The notes: a model not told the origin generated them from the sequence alone. Numbered from the stretch's first letter, positions 1 to 11,770 are shown. The stretch: DNA of 64,000 nt from Poa pratensis (GCA_947311845.1 CAMZMU010000027.1:28634709-28698708), one strand, 5' to 3'. Numbers and translations are program-made.

Positions 1-1994
1 GTCATTGCTTCTTCAGTGAGGTCGCCATGTGAGATCTTGACAAATCGATGTTGCCAGGCTTTCTTTGTCGATAACTTCTGTGCTAAGTTCAGATCCTTGA
101 TGATAGGGTTGACTTGACGATCGATGCTGACGGATAGTCCTGGTTGGCTGTTTCCAGATACTATAAGGCTAAGGCACAAGGAACTAATTATTAACACTGT
201 CTGGTATATGCAGCGCAGTCTTTCCCCCTTAAAGGGGATTTTTGAACGGTCATGTTGAAGGTTGCATCTGGGGTTGACTTGGAGGCATCGTTCTTCTTGG
301 ATTGCTTGACGATCTTCGTCTCGGGTATCACTCCTTGGTGCTTGGGGTTGGTGCAGATATCACTTCCTAATATTTTCTCCTTACAAGGGTCGCAGATGGG
401 GACACATTGTTTTCAAGATGTGTCGAGCCTGCGTACTCGACTCTCTTCGGTGTCTAGTTAGATGAGGGATGTTATAAACTTCTAAGGGCGTCTGAACTTC
501 CTTGGTGATTGACGTTGTCCACAGCAGGTGCTTCCGTCGTTTGATTCTTCTGGCTATTCCGTTGGCTGGTTTTCTTCATGGTCCTTCTTCAGCTGAGTAA
601 AGAAGGAACTTCATTGTTGACTTCCTTGGTTCTTGAGCTTCACGAGGCCTTGGTAAGAATCTTAAGAGGTAGAGTCTACGGTATCGGGCTTCCAGAGGTG
701 TCTAAAAGTCAGTTTGAGTGTCCTGAGGTAGGTGGTTCAGTACGATGCTCAAAGAAGGTGCAAGGGTCGCATTCTCAGTTAGCCGTAAAAGTTAAAGAGG
801 AAAGCTTCATGTCAGCAGTCTCCATTTGTGTTCTTGCATCCTCCCTTGGTTAGATTTGTCGAGGCAGGTTGAACGGGAGGGTTGTTTGTCAGAGGACGCT
901 GATGGTGCTTGCTCTTGAGTTAACTTCACGTGGATAGCCTTCGATGTTGGACGACTTCAGCCTTAATGATGGCGATCTTCTCAGTAGAAACTGTAGGTGA
1001 TTCTTCGTCTGTCACCACTTAATAGATCCTAGAAAAAGTCAGTGGAGGACTTTCGCACCAGTTGTTTTTTTTCAAACGGGTACCTTTTTCTTTTCTTGTT
1101 TCGGAAATCATATCGTTGGAGAAACACTATAAATTTCCATGTGACTTTCTTATTTAGAACTTGAACATTTCCTAAGTTATACACTCGATTTAAGAAAATT
1201 ATTATTGTCCTTATTTAAGCTCCAACATCATTTGCCTCACCCTGCGGTGAAGACATCCACTAGTTCTAGCAAAGCTTTCCATTAGTCAGTTGTATACGAA
1301 TGTGGGTGTCCTTTATGATATCGAGTTGCCTTTAGTCATACAAGAAGAATGTGTTAACAAGGTAGCTAGTCTTGTCATCAAACCACTTTTCATATTCCAG
1401 AGGCTGAGATGTACTGGATTATCTGACGTTCATTTATTTGTATATGACTCTCAATTGTTTGAGGATACAAAAGTAATTTGTTAACAAGTTCATGAGGCTT
1501 GTTACCAAACTACTCCTATATAACACGAACATTGGAATATCTCATTATTTCTAGAGAGATTAATAATAATAGATTCTTATATACGAGTTTCCAAATACTC
1601 GAAGATAGTCTGGTATATGGCTTCTTTGCCAACCTAAGAAATCTCTCTCCAATGTCTTCTTGTCGTAGTTGCTTCTCCTTGTGGTCTCTGAGCTTGAATC
1701 GTCATTGCAACTCTTATACACTCCTTGAGTTTCTCTAGTTACCAATCCTAAATGAGTCTCCTTATGTCTTCGCTTCTTGTCAAGGCATGCAGCCCTGAGT
1801 TATAAGTTAGTACTATCACGGTTACTTAGGTCAGGTGTCATTCTTGAGTTAGATATGATCCGTTGGTGTAGTATTCCCTCACATATTAATTTCACGGTGT
1901 GAAGCTCGTGTTAGACATGTTGACATTTCTCGTCTTTAAGAGTCTAAAAAGGATTTCATTAAAAGTGACGGATCTTACATTGAACCCAATACTG
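1..1994 (-). other. Element A inner region with no recognisable gene
   Basis: Between the window edge and the integrase remnant I see no convincing coding region. A minus-strand stretch at about 1560-1745 has an open frame at the place where a chromodomain tail would follow an integrase, but I cannot align it with confidence. Another minus frame is open over roughly 1-180 without recognised motifs. The 3' LTR boundary is not visible. Confidence 0.5.
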
Positions 1995-2108
1995 CTAACT
2001 AAATAGGACCCATACTTCTTCTTGATGGCTAATGATCTTGAAAGGCCCACTATCCCTTGGTGCTAACTTTCCTCTGACATGGAAACGCTTCATTCCTTTA
2101 GAGGGTGC
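1995..2108 (-). pseudogene. Integrase C-terminal remnant of element A
   Basis: Minus-strand reading gives a peptide with the signature KGMKRFHVRGKLAPR, then GPFKI. This is the conserved segment just before the end of gypsy/chromovirus integrase (family pattern KGxxRFxxxGKLAPRxxGPF). It begins within about ten bases of the end of the gag-like frame, in a different frame, so protease, reverse transcriptase, RNase H and most of integrase are missing. The frame stops at 1995. This looks like an internal deletion rather than a complete enzyme; no catalytic residues remain. Confidence 0.75.
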
Positions 2109-2947
2109 TGAACAGTCTCCTTGGGATTGGGGCATTCTCTGGCGTAGTGACCCTTGTTGCCGCATTCAAAGCAGACAACATTGGCACGGTTAGAGTTGTT
2201 TGGGCGTTTAGGAAAGGTGGGGCGCGGGACTCACGGGGGTTGATAGGCAGGCTTGGGGGCTTGCTGGATAGTACAGGGCTTCTTCCTGGGAAGGGTTCTT
2301 CCAGATCGTAGGCACAACTTGTGATATGTTTCTAAGGTTGGTGTTGGCTCCTTGCGTTTTCTCTCCTTCTGGCGCTTCGGATTGCGGCCTGGGCTGGATG
2401 CTTTAGTGGACGTCTTTCTCGGGGCGTTGATGGCGTCTTGAGCAATTTTCTTATGAGCATCTTTTACTGCGTCTACTTTGAATTCCATAGGACACTTAGC
2501 CAGAACATGATCATCTCCTTCACATAGGTAGCAAGTGACGCTAGCGGTTCGGCACTTGCCAGTTGGATGAAAATTAAAACAGTGTGGGCAGCGGCCAGGG
2601 CATTGACTGGCCTGATGTCCACCCCTTCCGCACTGACTACAAGCCTTTCCTTGGGGTGGTCTCTTCCTTATTTTGCACGTAAGGGGACACTTCCTGGTCA
2701 TATGTCCACGTTCGTTGCAAGTGTAGCACCAACGTTGTTCTCTGATGACGTCCTCTCTAATTTTCTTGGGCAGATCTTTAGACGTAGGGGACTCTTCTCT
2801 TTCAAAGGTTGTCGAGTGAATTCCTGGGGTGGCTTCGATTTGATGGAGCGGAGGACTTTGTGTTGCTTCAAAACCAGAACCGATGTAGGAGTGCTCCTGC
2901 GACATTTCCGTCTGGGGAACTATGATTGCCGGAATTGAGTTAAACAA
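2090..2947 (-). pseudogene. Gag-like protein with five CCHC zinc knuckles (element A)
   Basis: An open frame of 238 residues (2231-2947) followed by one in-frame TGA and a further open stretch to 2090. CX2CX4HX4C knuckles lie at residues 74-87, 103-116 and 139-152, with a shorter variant CX2CX3HX4C at 120-132. A fifth canonical knuckle lies past the stop at 2132-2173, in the same frame. The region after the fourth knuckle is very basic, which suits nucleic-acid binding. Normal gypsy gag has a capsid domain of about 100 residues and one or two knuckles; here no capsid domain is seen. The stop follows a G, so a CGA-to-TGA change by methyl-CpG decay is a likely cause. A host CCHC protein captured by the element is an alternative origin. 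Confidence 0.7.
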
Positions 2948-3659
2948 ATTTTTGTAGAGGTAGTCAAAACAAAATTTTAAAAGCGTAACAGAACTACTGT
3001 GATCAGGATACCTGATTACTCTTACTCAGTAAGTTTTACGGGTTTGTTAACTAGACGCGTTTTGCATAACACACAGAAGAAACAACACATAAGCAGAAAA
3101 TTTACAAACAAACAACACACTTAGTACCAATGGACGCCTAATACTCGTGGTAATCGGGTAGTATAACCAAAGTTCCTATCCTATATTTTCCCTATGGGCC
3201 TTGGTTAAACCTGGTTGCTGAAATCTTCATTTTGTTGCCTTCGGCTTTAGTCGGAGAATTGAGAGTGTCAAAGTTGCAACCGAGCGAAACTGTCGATATT
3301 GAGTTGAGGTCTTCGAGGTCTCTTGCTTTGTTGATACTGGAGATCTTGGTATTTGTAGATCGATCACCTAGATGTTGAATATTCGAGATGGAGGCTTCTT
3401 CTTGTAGGTGCTATCTACTTAGGTCTCACTTGGGTGCATAGTCAAGTATTTTGAACGGGTAAGAGGGAGTAGAGAAATCCTTGGAAAATCTTTAAATAGA
3501 GGGATAAGACTCAGAAATATTTGTGAAGGTGAGAAGAGTGGAAGCTATTTTCTTGGGCTTCCTTTGATAAAAATGTATTTTGGTAGCAATATATTTTTAA
3601 CCAAATATTTTCTTTCCTAACAAACGTCCATGCTAACTAAGGTTTCCTAAAGTCAGGAT
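2948..3659 (-). other. Leader between primer site and gag-like gene of element A
   Basis: About 700 bases in the position of an untranslated leader on the minus strand. It is AT-rich with short open frames only and no motif I recognise. Confidence 0.5.
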
Positions 3660-3672
3660 GGCTCTGATACCA
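3660..3672 (-). other. Primer-binding site, initiator-tRNA-Met type (element A)
   Basis: The minus strand reads TGGTATCAGAGCC, the standard plant retrotransposon site complementary to the 3' end of initiator tRNA-Met. It lies four bases inside the inner end of the LTR and fixes both the orientation of the element and the LTR boundary at 3677. Confidence 0.9.
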
Positions 3673-3676
3673 AGTC

Positions 3677-6600
3677 TGTGGGGACCCCAGACTAGCTGTC
3701 CGAAATACCCGATTATGCTTAACACAACGATCCCGTGATCAGTCTGTCGTTGCACATAATCCGAATTGGATACCAAAGTTTACATCCATTACAGTACCGA
3801 ATTAAAGTCTTACATAAATGGTCATTTAGACCAAGTCTTACATAGGTGCCTTCATGGGCCAAATCAAAATAATCAGCGGAAGCCAAGGCGTAGTAGACCA
3901 CAACTTCTAACAACGACCCGACAGGCAGCTGACTGATGGAGATCCTTAGTTCGCATAGAGGTCGCCATACTCCTGCTCGGCGTAGTGCTCCTCCTCGTAG
4001 TCTGGCTAGGACAATAGCCAGGGACGAAACCAATATGAGTACATTTGAATGTACTCGCAAACTACCCCAACATGAGTATGCACTAGTTTTACTTTACTTT
4101 CAAACTTTTATTTTCTTTAAAACATCTCTATATCTTTATTTGAAAAAGGTAAGAAGAGTTTTATAACCACTTTTAAAGAAATCATCATTTTACTTGTTTC
4201 TCCAAAACTACTCCTTCTCCGACCATAGTCCACCATGGTCCACTTTCCATCAACAACCTCATACCGATCCGTAGGTATAGGTACAACTTTCTCCATTTCA
4301 TTTTCCTTTTTAAAACTCAACTCTTTTCAAAACTTGCACATGATCTTAGGATAGCCTCCCAATTGTCCATATCCGAGGACTCGACTATTCGAATAGTTTT
4401 AACCCTCTGCAGAGGTAGCACGCTTTTCCCACACCCATCCGGTAACTCATCGTGTCAGCCACGTCCCGCCATACAAGGTGTATGCGAAGTTGAGTCATCG
4501 ACCATAGCCTGTCCTTTGCTCATGCTAGTATAGGATCCTGCCCCTATGACACCTTCCATCGACACTCAGTCCAGTTTCCCGTCAGAAACCCTAAGTGTGA
4601 GGACTCATAGGTTTTTCCCGGCGATTTATGGTGGAACCTTCAATCCTCCTCCTTATCTTTCCATAGAGTTTGAGCGAGGACCCGGGTCAGGGGTAGATCA
4701 ACACACTATCCCCTCATTCATAACGGAGTCATCTCCGTCGATGAGGCATCCCATACTAATAAGAGCAAATTATATGACTAAGCCCCGTTCCCATATGGGG
4801 GTAAATGTGGTCGCACAGGGTAAGATTGGTCGTCATAGTACTAGGACACTGTGCATTTTTCATAAACATCACCACTTTCCACTTCTCCACTTCCACACCG
4901 ACATCTCGGCATTTCACATCCACACAAGTATTTCCAAAGGAGTTTTGAATAAACAACATTGTTTCCCATCCTAAAGTTTTATATAAACTACTATGTAGGG
5001 TGGCAAAATAATTTCCATATACTTTTTGAAAAGGTTTTTTTTAACCATTGCTTTTAAGAGTAAATCATTTGATCAAAGTAGATGCATATATATTTAGGTG
5101 CAAGCTCAGAGAGTAGCTTGCCTTGCTCGGCAAAGTGGCCTTGGTCTTGATCTTTAGGTTCAACAAATTTCCCCTCCTCGATAATTCCAGCAACGTTCTC
5201 GTCTAATCGATAAACAAACAAATACAAGCAATCACTAAACTACTCAATCAAACATCACAACATTACAATCTTAAGTGCTCATAATAGCCACTGCATACCA
5301 TAAGCAACACCATTTGGTTTCAATTTAATTGTATTTATCATTATTTATTTATGTTTCAATATGGCAGAAATTAGTGGAACATGTTTAATTGCCCAACTTG
5401 AGTTCCGTTTGTCCTAAAAATGCAAACTAAAGTTCTATAGAAAGCTACTGATGTGTAGAAGACAACACAACTTGATTTGGATTTATTGGAGTTACCAAAC
5501 TCTCTACATATTTGTTTTAATCCAGTAACTAAATAATCAAGTTTTGGTTACTAGATAAGTTTTGTTGATCTAACAATTAAATCCTTTTAGGAGTAACTAA
5601 CCATGACTAAATGGGATCTAACAAAATTGGTCCTAAATCATTTGGGTTAACCATTAAACATATTTAATTGTTTTATTGCAGAAGGGTTTTCTAACTTCAA
5701 CTTTATACCTAACAATTACCACTGCACAATTAATTCTACCAAAATTAGGGAAGCTAATACATGGCATTACTAAGCTAACAAAATTGGTTTGGAATTATTT
5801 GGCTTAACAGAGTATCAGAAACAAACAAGTTTAGATTTTAAACCTTCTGTAGTATTTTTAATAATACATTTTTACTATTTATCTAAATGAAAGGAGACCA
5901 TGGGTTGGTTAAACAATTTCATAAGCTTTCCAGAACATTTGGATTTGATTTATTTGGATCAGTAAATCTCGAGATATTAATTTTACAAGTTGGATCCAGT
6001 ACTGAGTTTTAATATTTCAATTTTAAACAGAGAAAATTGAGTTGTGGATAATGTTGAAGATCCTGACGAGTGGGGTCCACTCGTCAGTGACTCAACTGAA
6101 CAGCGCGCGCGTTGGATAATGTTTAAAATGCTGATGGGTGGGGCCCACCCGTCAGCCTCTTTTAATCGAAACGGTAAGCTACCGTTGGATCGAGATCCAA
6201 CGGCGCTGGGAGGGGCGCGCCGGTGGCGACAAGAAACCAGCAGCGCCGCCGTGGCCGTGCGGAGGGGAGGACGCGCTGCTCACCTGGGGAGGGCTAATGA
6301 CGGCGGAGATGACGGCGTTCGACGGCGGTGAGCTTGGGGAAGGTCGTGGGGCGAGTGCCACGTCCTGGGGAGGCGTGTAGCGTCGATCCCGTGATCGACC
6401 ACTTCCGCGGCCGCGGTGCGTCGACGGCGAAGCTCTCCGGGGGTTCCTGGGCACGGGACAGAGGGGTAAGTGAGTGCGGAGGTTTGGGAGAACAGAGCAG
6501 AGGGGTTGGAGGGAGAGAAGAGGCAGCAGCAGCACGACGGCTGGTTCTCCGTCTACCTCGGGGACAGCGGGGTCGCAGAGGACGCGGGCAGCGTGCACGC

Positions 6601-8269
6601 CCTCCTAGCGGTGCACAGAGAGGAGTGGAGCGGGAGTGGGGTGGTGTGGTGTTGGTGGCGAGGTGCGGGGTGGTTTTAAAGGGTGGAGGCCGACGTTCGT
6701 GGACAAGGCGCACGATTGGGGGCGCATCCGGCGAGATCGTCCGCTCGATTGCGCCGCGGTGCTGCGGGGCACGCGTCGTTGAGGTGCCTGGCGGGGTCCG
6801 GGCATGGCCTAGGAGGTGCAGGGTAGCGTGGCGCGTGTCGGGGAGGATAGGGGTGGGCGAATTTTGGCCGGCGCCGTCCGTTTCTCCACGGCAGAGCGGA
6901 GGGGGACATGGCGGCGTCGGGGCGAGGGAAGTCGCTCGAGTGCTCGCAGGGGCTGCAGAGGCACGGTACGTGGACGGGCGCGAGCAGGGGGGCCTGGGGG
7001 GGGGGGGGGGGCGGGGAAAGGCGACGAGCGCGGCGTCCGCGGTCGACACGTACTGCTACAGAGAGCTAGGGGAGGTAGACGATGGCATTTTTGCCAAAAA
7101 CCCCCTGGCTCTTTTTTTTTCTGTTTCTCTTTCATTTTGTTTTTCAAACCAGAAGCATTTCTCGAATTTATTTAGGGCACTAAATCTTTTTATAAAAATT
7201 TAAGAAAATTTGTGAAGCCTTCCCATAGCATGCAGAAGCTCCACAAAAATTGGCATTTCAAAATAAAATGTTTTGATTCATTTTTGTTCATAGGGTTTTA
7301 ATTATGGTATTTTGATTTATTTCAAATTGATTTTTACTTTAGAATTTTAAAACTAGTGTAAAATATTATTTGAGAGGGAAAAGTAGTAAGAATAAAATGG
7401 GAGTGTTTATATAACCACTCCACTTAATTTTGTTTGAACAAAATTAGTTTCTTACTTGGAGAATTTTGTGTCACACTTGTCACATTACTTTTCTTGCTTT
7501 AAGTTTTTATTTTGTTTCCTTTCTTTTCTTCATGTGTTCATTAGAGCAAGCAACACACAAGCAACAAGAATAAATATCACAAGCAACAAACACAACAATA
7601 TCAACATCACAATCATGACCACACAAATCACACCACATGAATTGATCACACCACCATTTCCATAATTAACAATACTATCTTATGAAAATGATCATACTTA
7701 ATGATGACAAGATGATGTTTAAAACTATCTCAACTCTACCTTTGTATTTTTGAAAAGGGTTTTGAGCAAGACAAAAGATGTGGGGTAATATATTTCCCAC
7801 TGGTGTTCTTTTTAAAATGTAATGATAATCGAAGCTTATAAAATGGGAGTTGCATACAGATGCAAAATATCAAGTTTAAAGGATAGATAGGAGATAGCAT
7901 ATAGATCTCCACATTTGTGGGAACACATAGTTTTGGAAATACTTTTACTTTCTCAAATAATGGGTATTAGTTTTGGTTGTTGCTAAACCAAGCATCATTG
8001 AAATGGAGTTGGCCAAAATAAGAATGGAAAAGATACATGGAATATTTCTCTTGTCATGACATGATCACCAAAGTTAAATATATTTTTATATTGGTTGGGT
8101 CTTATATTTACTAGTCAAATAACTTAAACAATAAGTCACACAAGGTCAACATAGCAATGGGAAGGAAAACACAATCATTAGTGAAAACATTTCAAAAAGT
8201 TTTTGTTGGTTCTGAATTTTGGGTCTTGTAAAACTAAGTTTTCTTAGTTCCAAAATTTAGGATGTTACA
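3677..8269 (-). repeat. Very large 5' LTR of element A (4.6 kb)
   Basis: On the plus strand it starts TGTGGGGACCCC after the primer site and ends GGATGTTACA, so it is bounded by TG and CA as LTRs are. At 4593 bp it is far longer than usual gypsy LTRs and resembles LARD-type (large retrotransposon derivative) elements or Retrosat-like grass elements. Most of it is AT-rich non-coding sequence; a GC-rich block at about 6100-7080 is described separately. Open frames inside it are low-complexity and not convincing genes. The second LTR is outside the window, so the length rests on end motifs and the primer site only. Confidence 0.75.
6100..7080 (-). promoter_or_regulatory. GC-rich island with candidate LTR promoter and splice donor
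   Basis: A sharply GC-rich block inside the AT-rich LTR. On the minus strand it holds a TATA-like CCCTTTAAAACC near 6675, followed by a pyrimidine- and proline-codon-rich stretch and a good splice donor CCAG/GTGAGC near 6285. This is how a plant promoter, first exon and first intron look, and the position is right for LTR transcription start and leader. Direct matches are seen; the function is inferred. Long open frames on both strands here follow from base composition. A run of about 14 G residues near 7000 may be an assembly weak point. Confidence 0.4.
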
Positions 8270-8432
8270 ATCAGTATTAATGTTCATAAGTTACTCACTC
8301 ATTACAAGCCCATCGGGTCAAATGATATAGATTCATGTGCAGGTAAAAGTATTTGCAGCATCAATCTATAACCCGGCAGTTGAAGCCGGCTCATCAAGCT
8401 TGATATATGTAGCTCGGTGATTCAAAAAAAAA

Positions 8433-9292
8433 GAGTGAAAGACACCAGAGGTCACGAAGTTGCGCGAAAAGTAAGGATTGGTCACCAAGTTGAAAAACCT
8501 CAAAACGAGGTCACGAAGTTGTGGAGTAGTCAATTTTTGGTCATTCCGTCACGGTTGGCGTCAAGTTGCTGACGTGGCAGTGTTTTTTTTTACAAAAAAC
8601 ACCTTGAACTTTTATATATTCTAATTGTTAGGTCCTTCTCCGGGCATGAAAGGCACCAGAGGTCACGAAGTTGCGCGAAAAGTAAGGATTGGTCACCAAG
8701 TTGAAAAACCTCAAAATGAGGTCACGAAGTTGTGGAGTAGTCAATTTTTGGTCATTCCGTCACGGTGGGCGCCATAGGTGGTGGACGACGTGCTGGACGT
8801 GATGCGCACGTCGGAGCAGCTCAGAAAGATGGCGGGAAGGACCAGGCAGCAACGTCAGCAACTTGAAAAAAGGAGAAGGACCTAACAATTAGAATATATA
8901 AAAGTTCAAGGTGTTTTTTGTAAAAAAAACACACTGCCACGTCAGCAACTTGACGCCCACCGTGACGGAATGACCAAAAATTGACTACTCCACAACTTCG
9001 TGACCTCATTTTGAGGTTTTTCAACTTGGTGACCAATCCTTACTTTTCGCGCAACTTCGTGACCTCTGGTGCCTTTCATGCCCGGAGAAGGACCTAACAA
9101 TTAGAATATATAAAAGTTTAAGGTGTTTTTTGTAAAAAAACACACTGCCACGTCAGCAACTTGATGCCCACCGTGACGGAATGACCAAAAATTGACTACT
9201 CCACAACTTCGTGACCTCGTTTTGAGGTTTTTCAACTTGGTGACCAATCCTTACTTTTCGCGCAACTTCGTGACCTCTGGTGCCTTTCACTC
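8433..9292. mobile_element. Foldback / Mutator-like non-autonomous element with direct repeats inside inverted arms
   Basis: The ends are inverted copies (GAGTGAAAG...CTTTCACTC) with arms of about 340 and 430 bp. Each arm is itself two direct copies of a roughly 200-bp unit beginning CACCAGAGGTCACGAAG. Nine A residues (8424-8432) lie to the left and at least nine to the right (9293-9303), consistent with the 9-bp duplication of Mutator-like elements, although a homopolymer makes that weak. The arms would form a very long hairpin. About 90 bp in the centre is unrelated to the arms and looks coding. No transposase is present. Confidence 0.8.
8778..8870 (+). pseudogene. Possible captured gene fragment in the loop of the foldback element
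   Basis: The loop between the inverted arms reads open on the plus strand as VVDDVLDVMRTSEQL followed by RKMAGRTRQQR, then runs into the arm and stops. Its GC content and codon pattern differ from the AT-rich arms and resemble a grass coding exon. I do not recognise the parent gene. Capture of host exons between the arms is a known habit of Pack-MULE elements; here it is an inference from composition and frame only. Confidence 0.4.
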
Positions 9293-10949
9293 AAAAAAAA
9301 AAATATCGAGTGCTACTAGCAGCTCGCGTGGATCAAGGTCCAAGTATAAAGTCGATTTAATTGGCAACCAGCCGAATCAAGGTTCAAGGATACATTTTGC
9401 AGCCTCAATTTTGTAAGAAGCTGGATTATCTACATATGGCGGCTCATCAAAGCTTGATATCTGGAAGTTGGAAAATTTCATCTTAAAAGCAGTAAGATCA
9501 CGTGGACGTCTCCATTATCTCCAGCAGAAGGAAGTCATAAGAAGACCAAAGAAAGAAAAAAGAAATCAGTCGGATGAATTTGCTGCAGAAATCATGCATG
9601 CAATGAAGATAAGTTCAAATTATTGCAAGCATATTAAGGCTGACTATTATTGTTTTTGGAGTCTATTTCACTTCATAGCATGTTTTGATGGTCTAACTGA
9701 TTATTATGAGTGGCGACGGCTCGTCATGTTAGCCCGGATCAAGGCTAATTTGCAACGTTCTAATGCATGTATGGCCGGTTCGATAAATCATCAGATGTGG
9801 CAGAAGTTATTACCGCCCAAGTTGCTAGTAATCCGCCTAAAGAAAGAAGTTCAAATTTGAAGAGGGTGCAAGCCGGCAGTAATCTGCACACGTATTATTG
9901 TATAGCACAGCGGCAGGATGCTTGTTCGAAGGACTCGACAGTATCGCGTGTCTCACGTTATTATGAGTTGCTACTCAGTTTGAATCGGGAAAAGGCTTTG
10001 GTCGATTATCATGTGAGAAGGAAAGAAAAGAAGCAGCGTTTATTATTGGGACAAGGTACTACTTCAATCTATGCATGAGAAAGAAGAAACCGGAGAGCAG
10101 GCAATCATGGTACTGCTTCAAGAGATAGAATAAAAAAGACATCAGCCCCACCTTGTCAGGATTGGCTACCCGGCCATGGGCCGTTTTCAAGCATCAAACA
10201 ATGACCCGGCCGTGACTGGCTTCAATTTTTCGCGACCATCGACGAGTCGCCGTGGCCGGCTTCGATCAAATGTTACAACCATCCTGGTGGAGATAAATCT
10301 TACTCACCTGATTCAAAAGAAAAAAAGAAGGGAAAGAGCGACCGGCTGTTGAAATCTGTGCATGTCCGGCTCAGCAGTCATCAAGTGAATCAAGAAGAGG
10401 AAGATAAAAAGCAAGCCGGATGCTAAGAGTTTGTGCGAGTCACTCAATGCTGTGATGGAGAAGAAAAAAAGCTACGAAGCTGGTCGCTAGTCTCGCTGCA
10501 GGCAAGTTCGCTTGCTAGCTCAAGGTTCAAGAGAAAAAAGCTGCCGGGTCATATATAGGTACGTACATGCATGTCAGAGAAATATATGAAAAGGAGAAAT
10601 ATAAGTCGGAAGGTAATGGCACTTGTACAAGTCAATCAAGAGAGAAAGATATGAAAAGGATCAGCCGGTCTATGAGAGGATGTGCGTGTGAGCATGTCCG
10701 GCTTATCCCAACACGGCCAGTTATGTTCAGTCTGGCCGAATTTTCAGCTTTTGCGTCTACGACCAACTTCGTCAATAACCAGTTTATCTATGGATTTGTG
10801 ACTCGCTGTGTTTGAAGTCAAAGCTGATCCATAAGAAGACATCCAGGCAGTCGAGGGCAACATTATTAGAAGTTGACAGACGAGGTTTGCAGAAAATAAG
10901 AAAGCCAAGTATATTGAATAATGAGTTTGGAGTTGTTACATGCAAATGG
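9293..10949 (+). other. Element B 3' non-coding region
   Basis: No recognisable gene. Open frames of up to 130 residues (for example 9468-9860) lack conserved motifs. The words AGCCGG and GCCGGC recur often, as is common in non-coding 3' parts of grass Tat-like elements. Confidence 0.6.
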
Positions 10950-11770
10950 ACTGATGCTTGGGGACTACGGTATTTGAAATCCAGATTTTATGCAGTGTGA
11001 GGGCAAGTCCCAAGTTACCGTGGACTGATAACCCGGAACTTGGGGACTAGGGTATTTGAAACTCAGGGTATAAAGATGATAATTGGACAAGTCCCGGTTT
11101 GCTGATGACAGTTAACCCGGTACTTGGGGACTACAGTGATTCAAATTTTACGAAGTTTTGAAGAAAAATGTGAAATCTGGGTGGATGCAGGCATGCAACA
11201 CAGCACTTGGGGGTTATATTAGTCAAACATTTATCAAGAGCGCAAATTATCAAAGTCCCAGGTGGCTGTGGACAGCTAACCCGGAACTTGGGGGCTGCAC
11301 AAGTTTTGAAGTTCAAAATTTCTCTTAGAAGTACAAGATGCAAAAGTCTCAGATTGCTGCAACATGGGGACTGAAAGTTTTATCAGTCGGCAAGCAAGAA
11401 AATTTGAGTGTTCGCAAGCAAATAATAAGAATTGGAAAGTTATACAAGGATGCAAGTCCCAGGTGACCTCGGAAAGATCACCCGGTACTTGGGGACTGCC
11501 ATATTTTCAAAGTTATAGTATGAGGATTGGAGCAATTTTTAAGTACCAGATGATTGTTGACACATCACCCGGTACTTGGAGACTAGGATATTTCAAAGTT
11601 CAGATAAGCAATGAAGACATATATTACAAGTCCCGAGTGACTGAGGATAGTTTACTCGGCACTTGGGGACTAGGATATTTCAAAGTTTAGAAAAGAAATG
11701 GGAAGACACATGTTACAAGTCCCGAGTGACTGAGGACAGTTTACTCGGCACTTGGGGGCTATAGGGCAAG
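10950..11770 (+). repeat. Tandem array containing polypurine-tract-like motifs (element B)
   Basis: About ten imperfect units of roughly 80-95 bp, most carrying CCCGGTACTTGGGGACT or a close variant followed by ATATTTCAAAG. Clear cores occur near 10952, 11035, 11118, 11202, 11277, 11488, 11568, 11657 and 11742. The core CTTGGGGACT is the same sequence used as the real polypurine tract at 12156-12169, so the element carries many look-alikes of its plus-strand primer upstream of the 3' LTR. Confidence 0.85.

Larger units (their letters stand above)
1..8269 (-). mobile_element. Element A: Ty3/gypsy LTR retrotransposon, 5' LTR and part of the inner region
   Basis: Minus-strand element that enters from the left edge. 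Its 5' LTR is at 3677-8269, its primer-binding site is at 3660-3672, and a gag-like gene and an integrase remnant follow to the left; the 3' LTR is outside the window. The LTR outer end reads TGTAACATCC on the minus strand. The first five bases beyond it (8270-8274, ATCAG) are the expected target duplication, but the partner copy cannot be seen. The gag-to-integrase-tail arrangement with reverse transcriptase missing marks it as a deletion derivative that would need proteins from another element. It interrupts element B. Confidence 0.8.

Noticed and set aside
6294..7203. Long open frames on both strands (up to 291 residues)
   Set aside because: Low-complexity Arg/Gly/Pro proteins caused by GC-rich sequence within an LTR; no domain or homology-like motif.
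9468..10078. Two overlapping plus-strand frames of 130 and 103 residues
   Set aside because: They lie in the non-coding 3' region of element B and show no recognisable motif.
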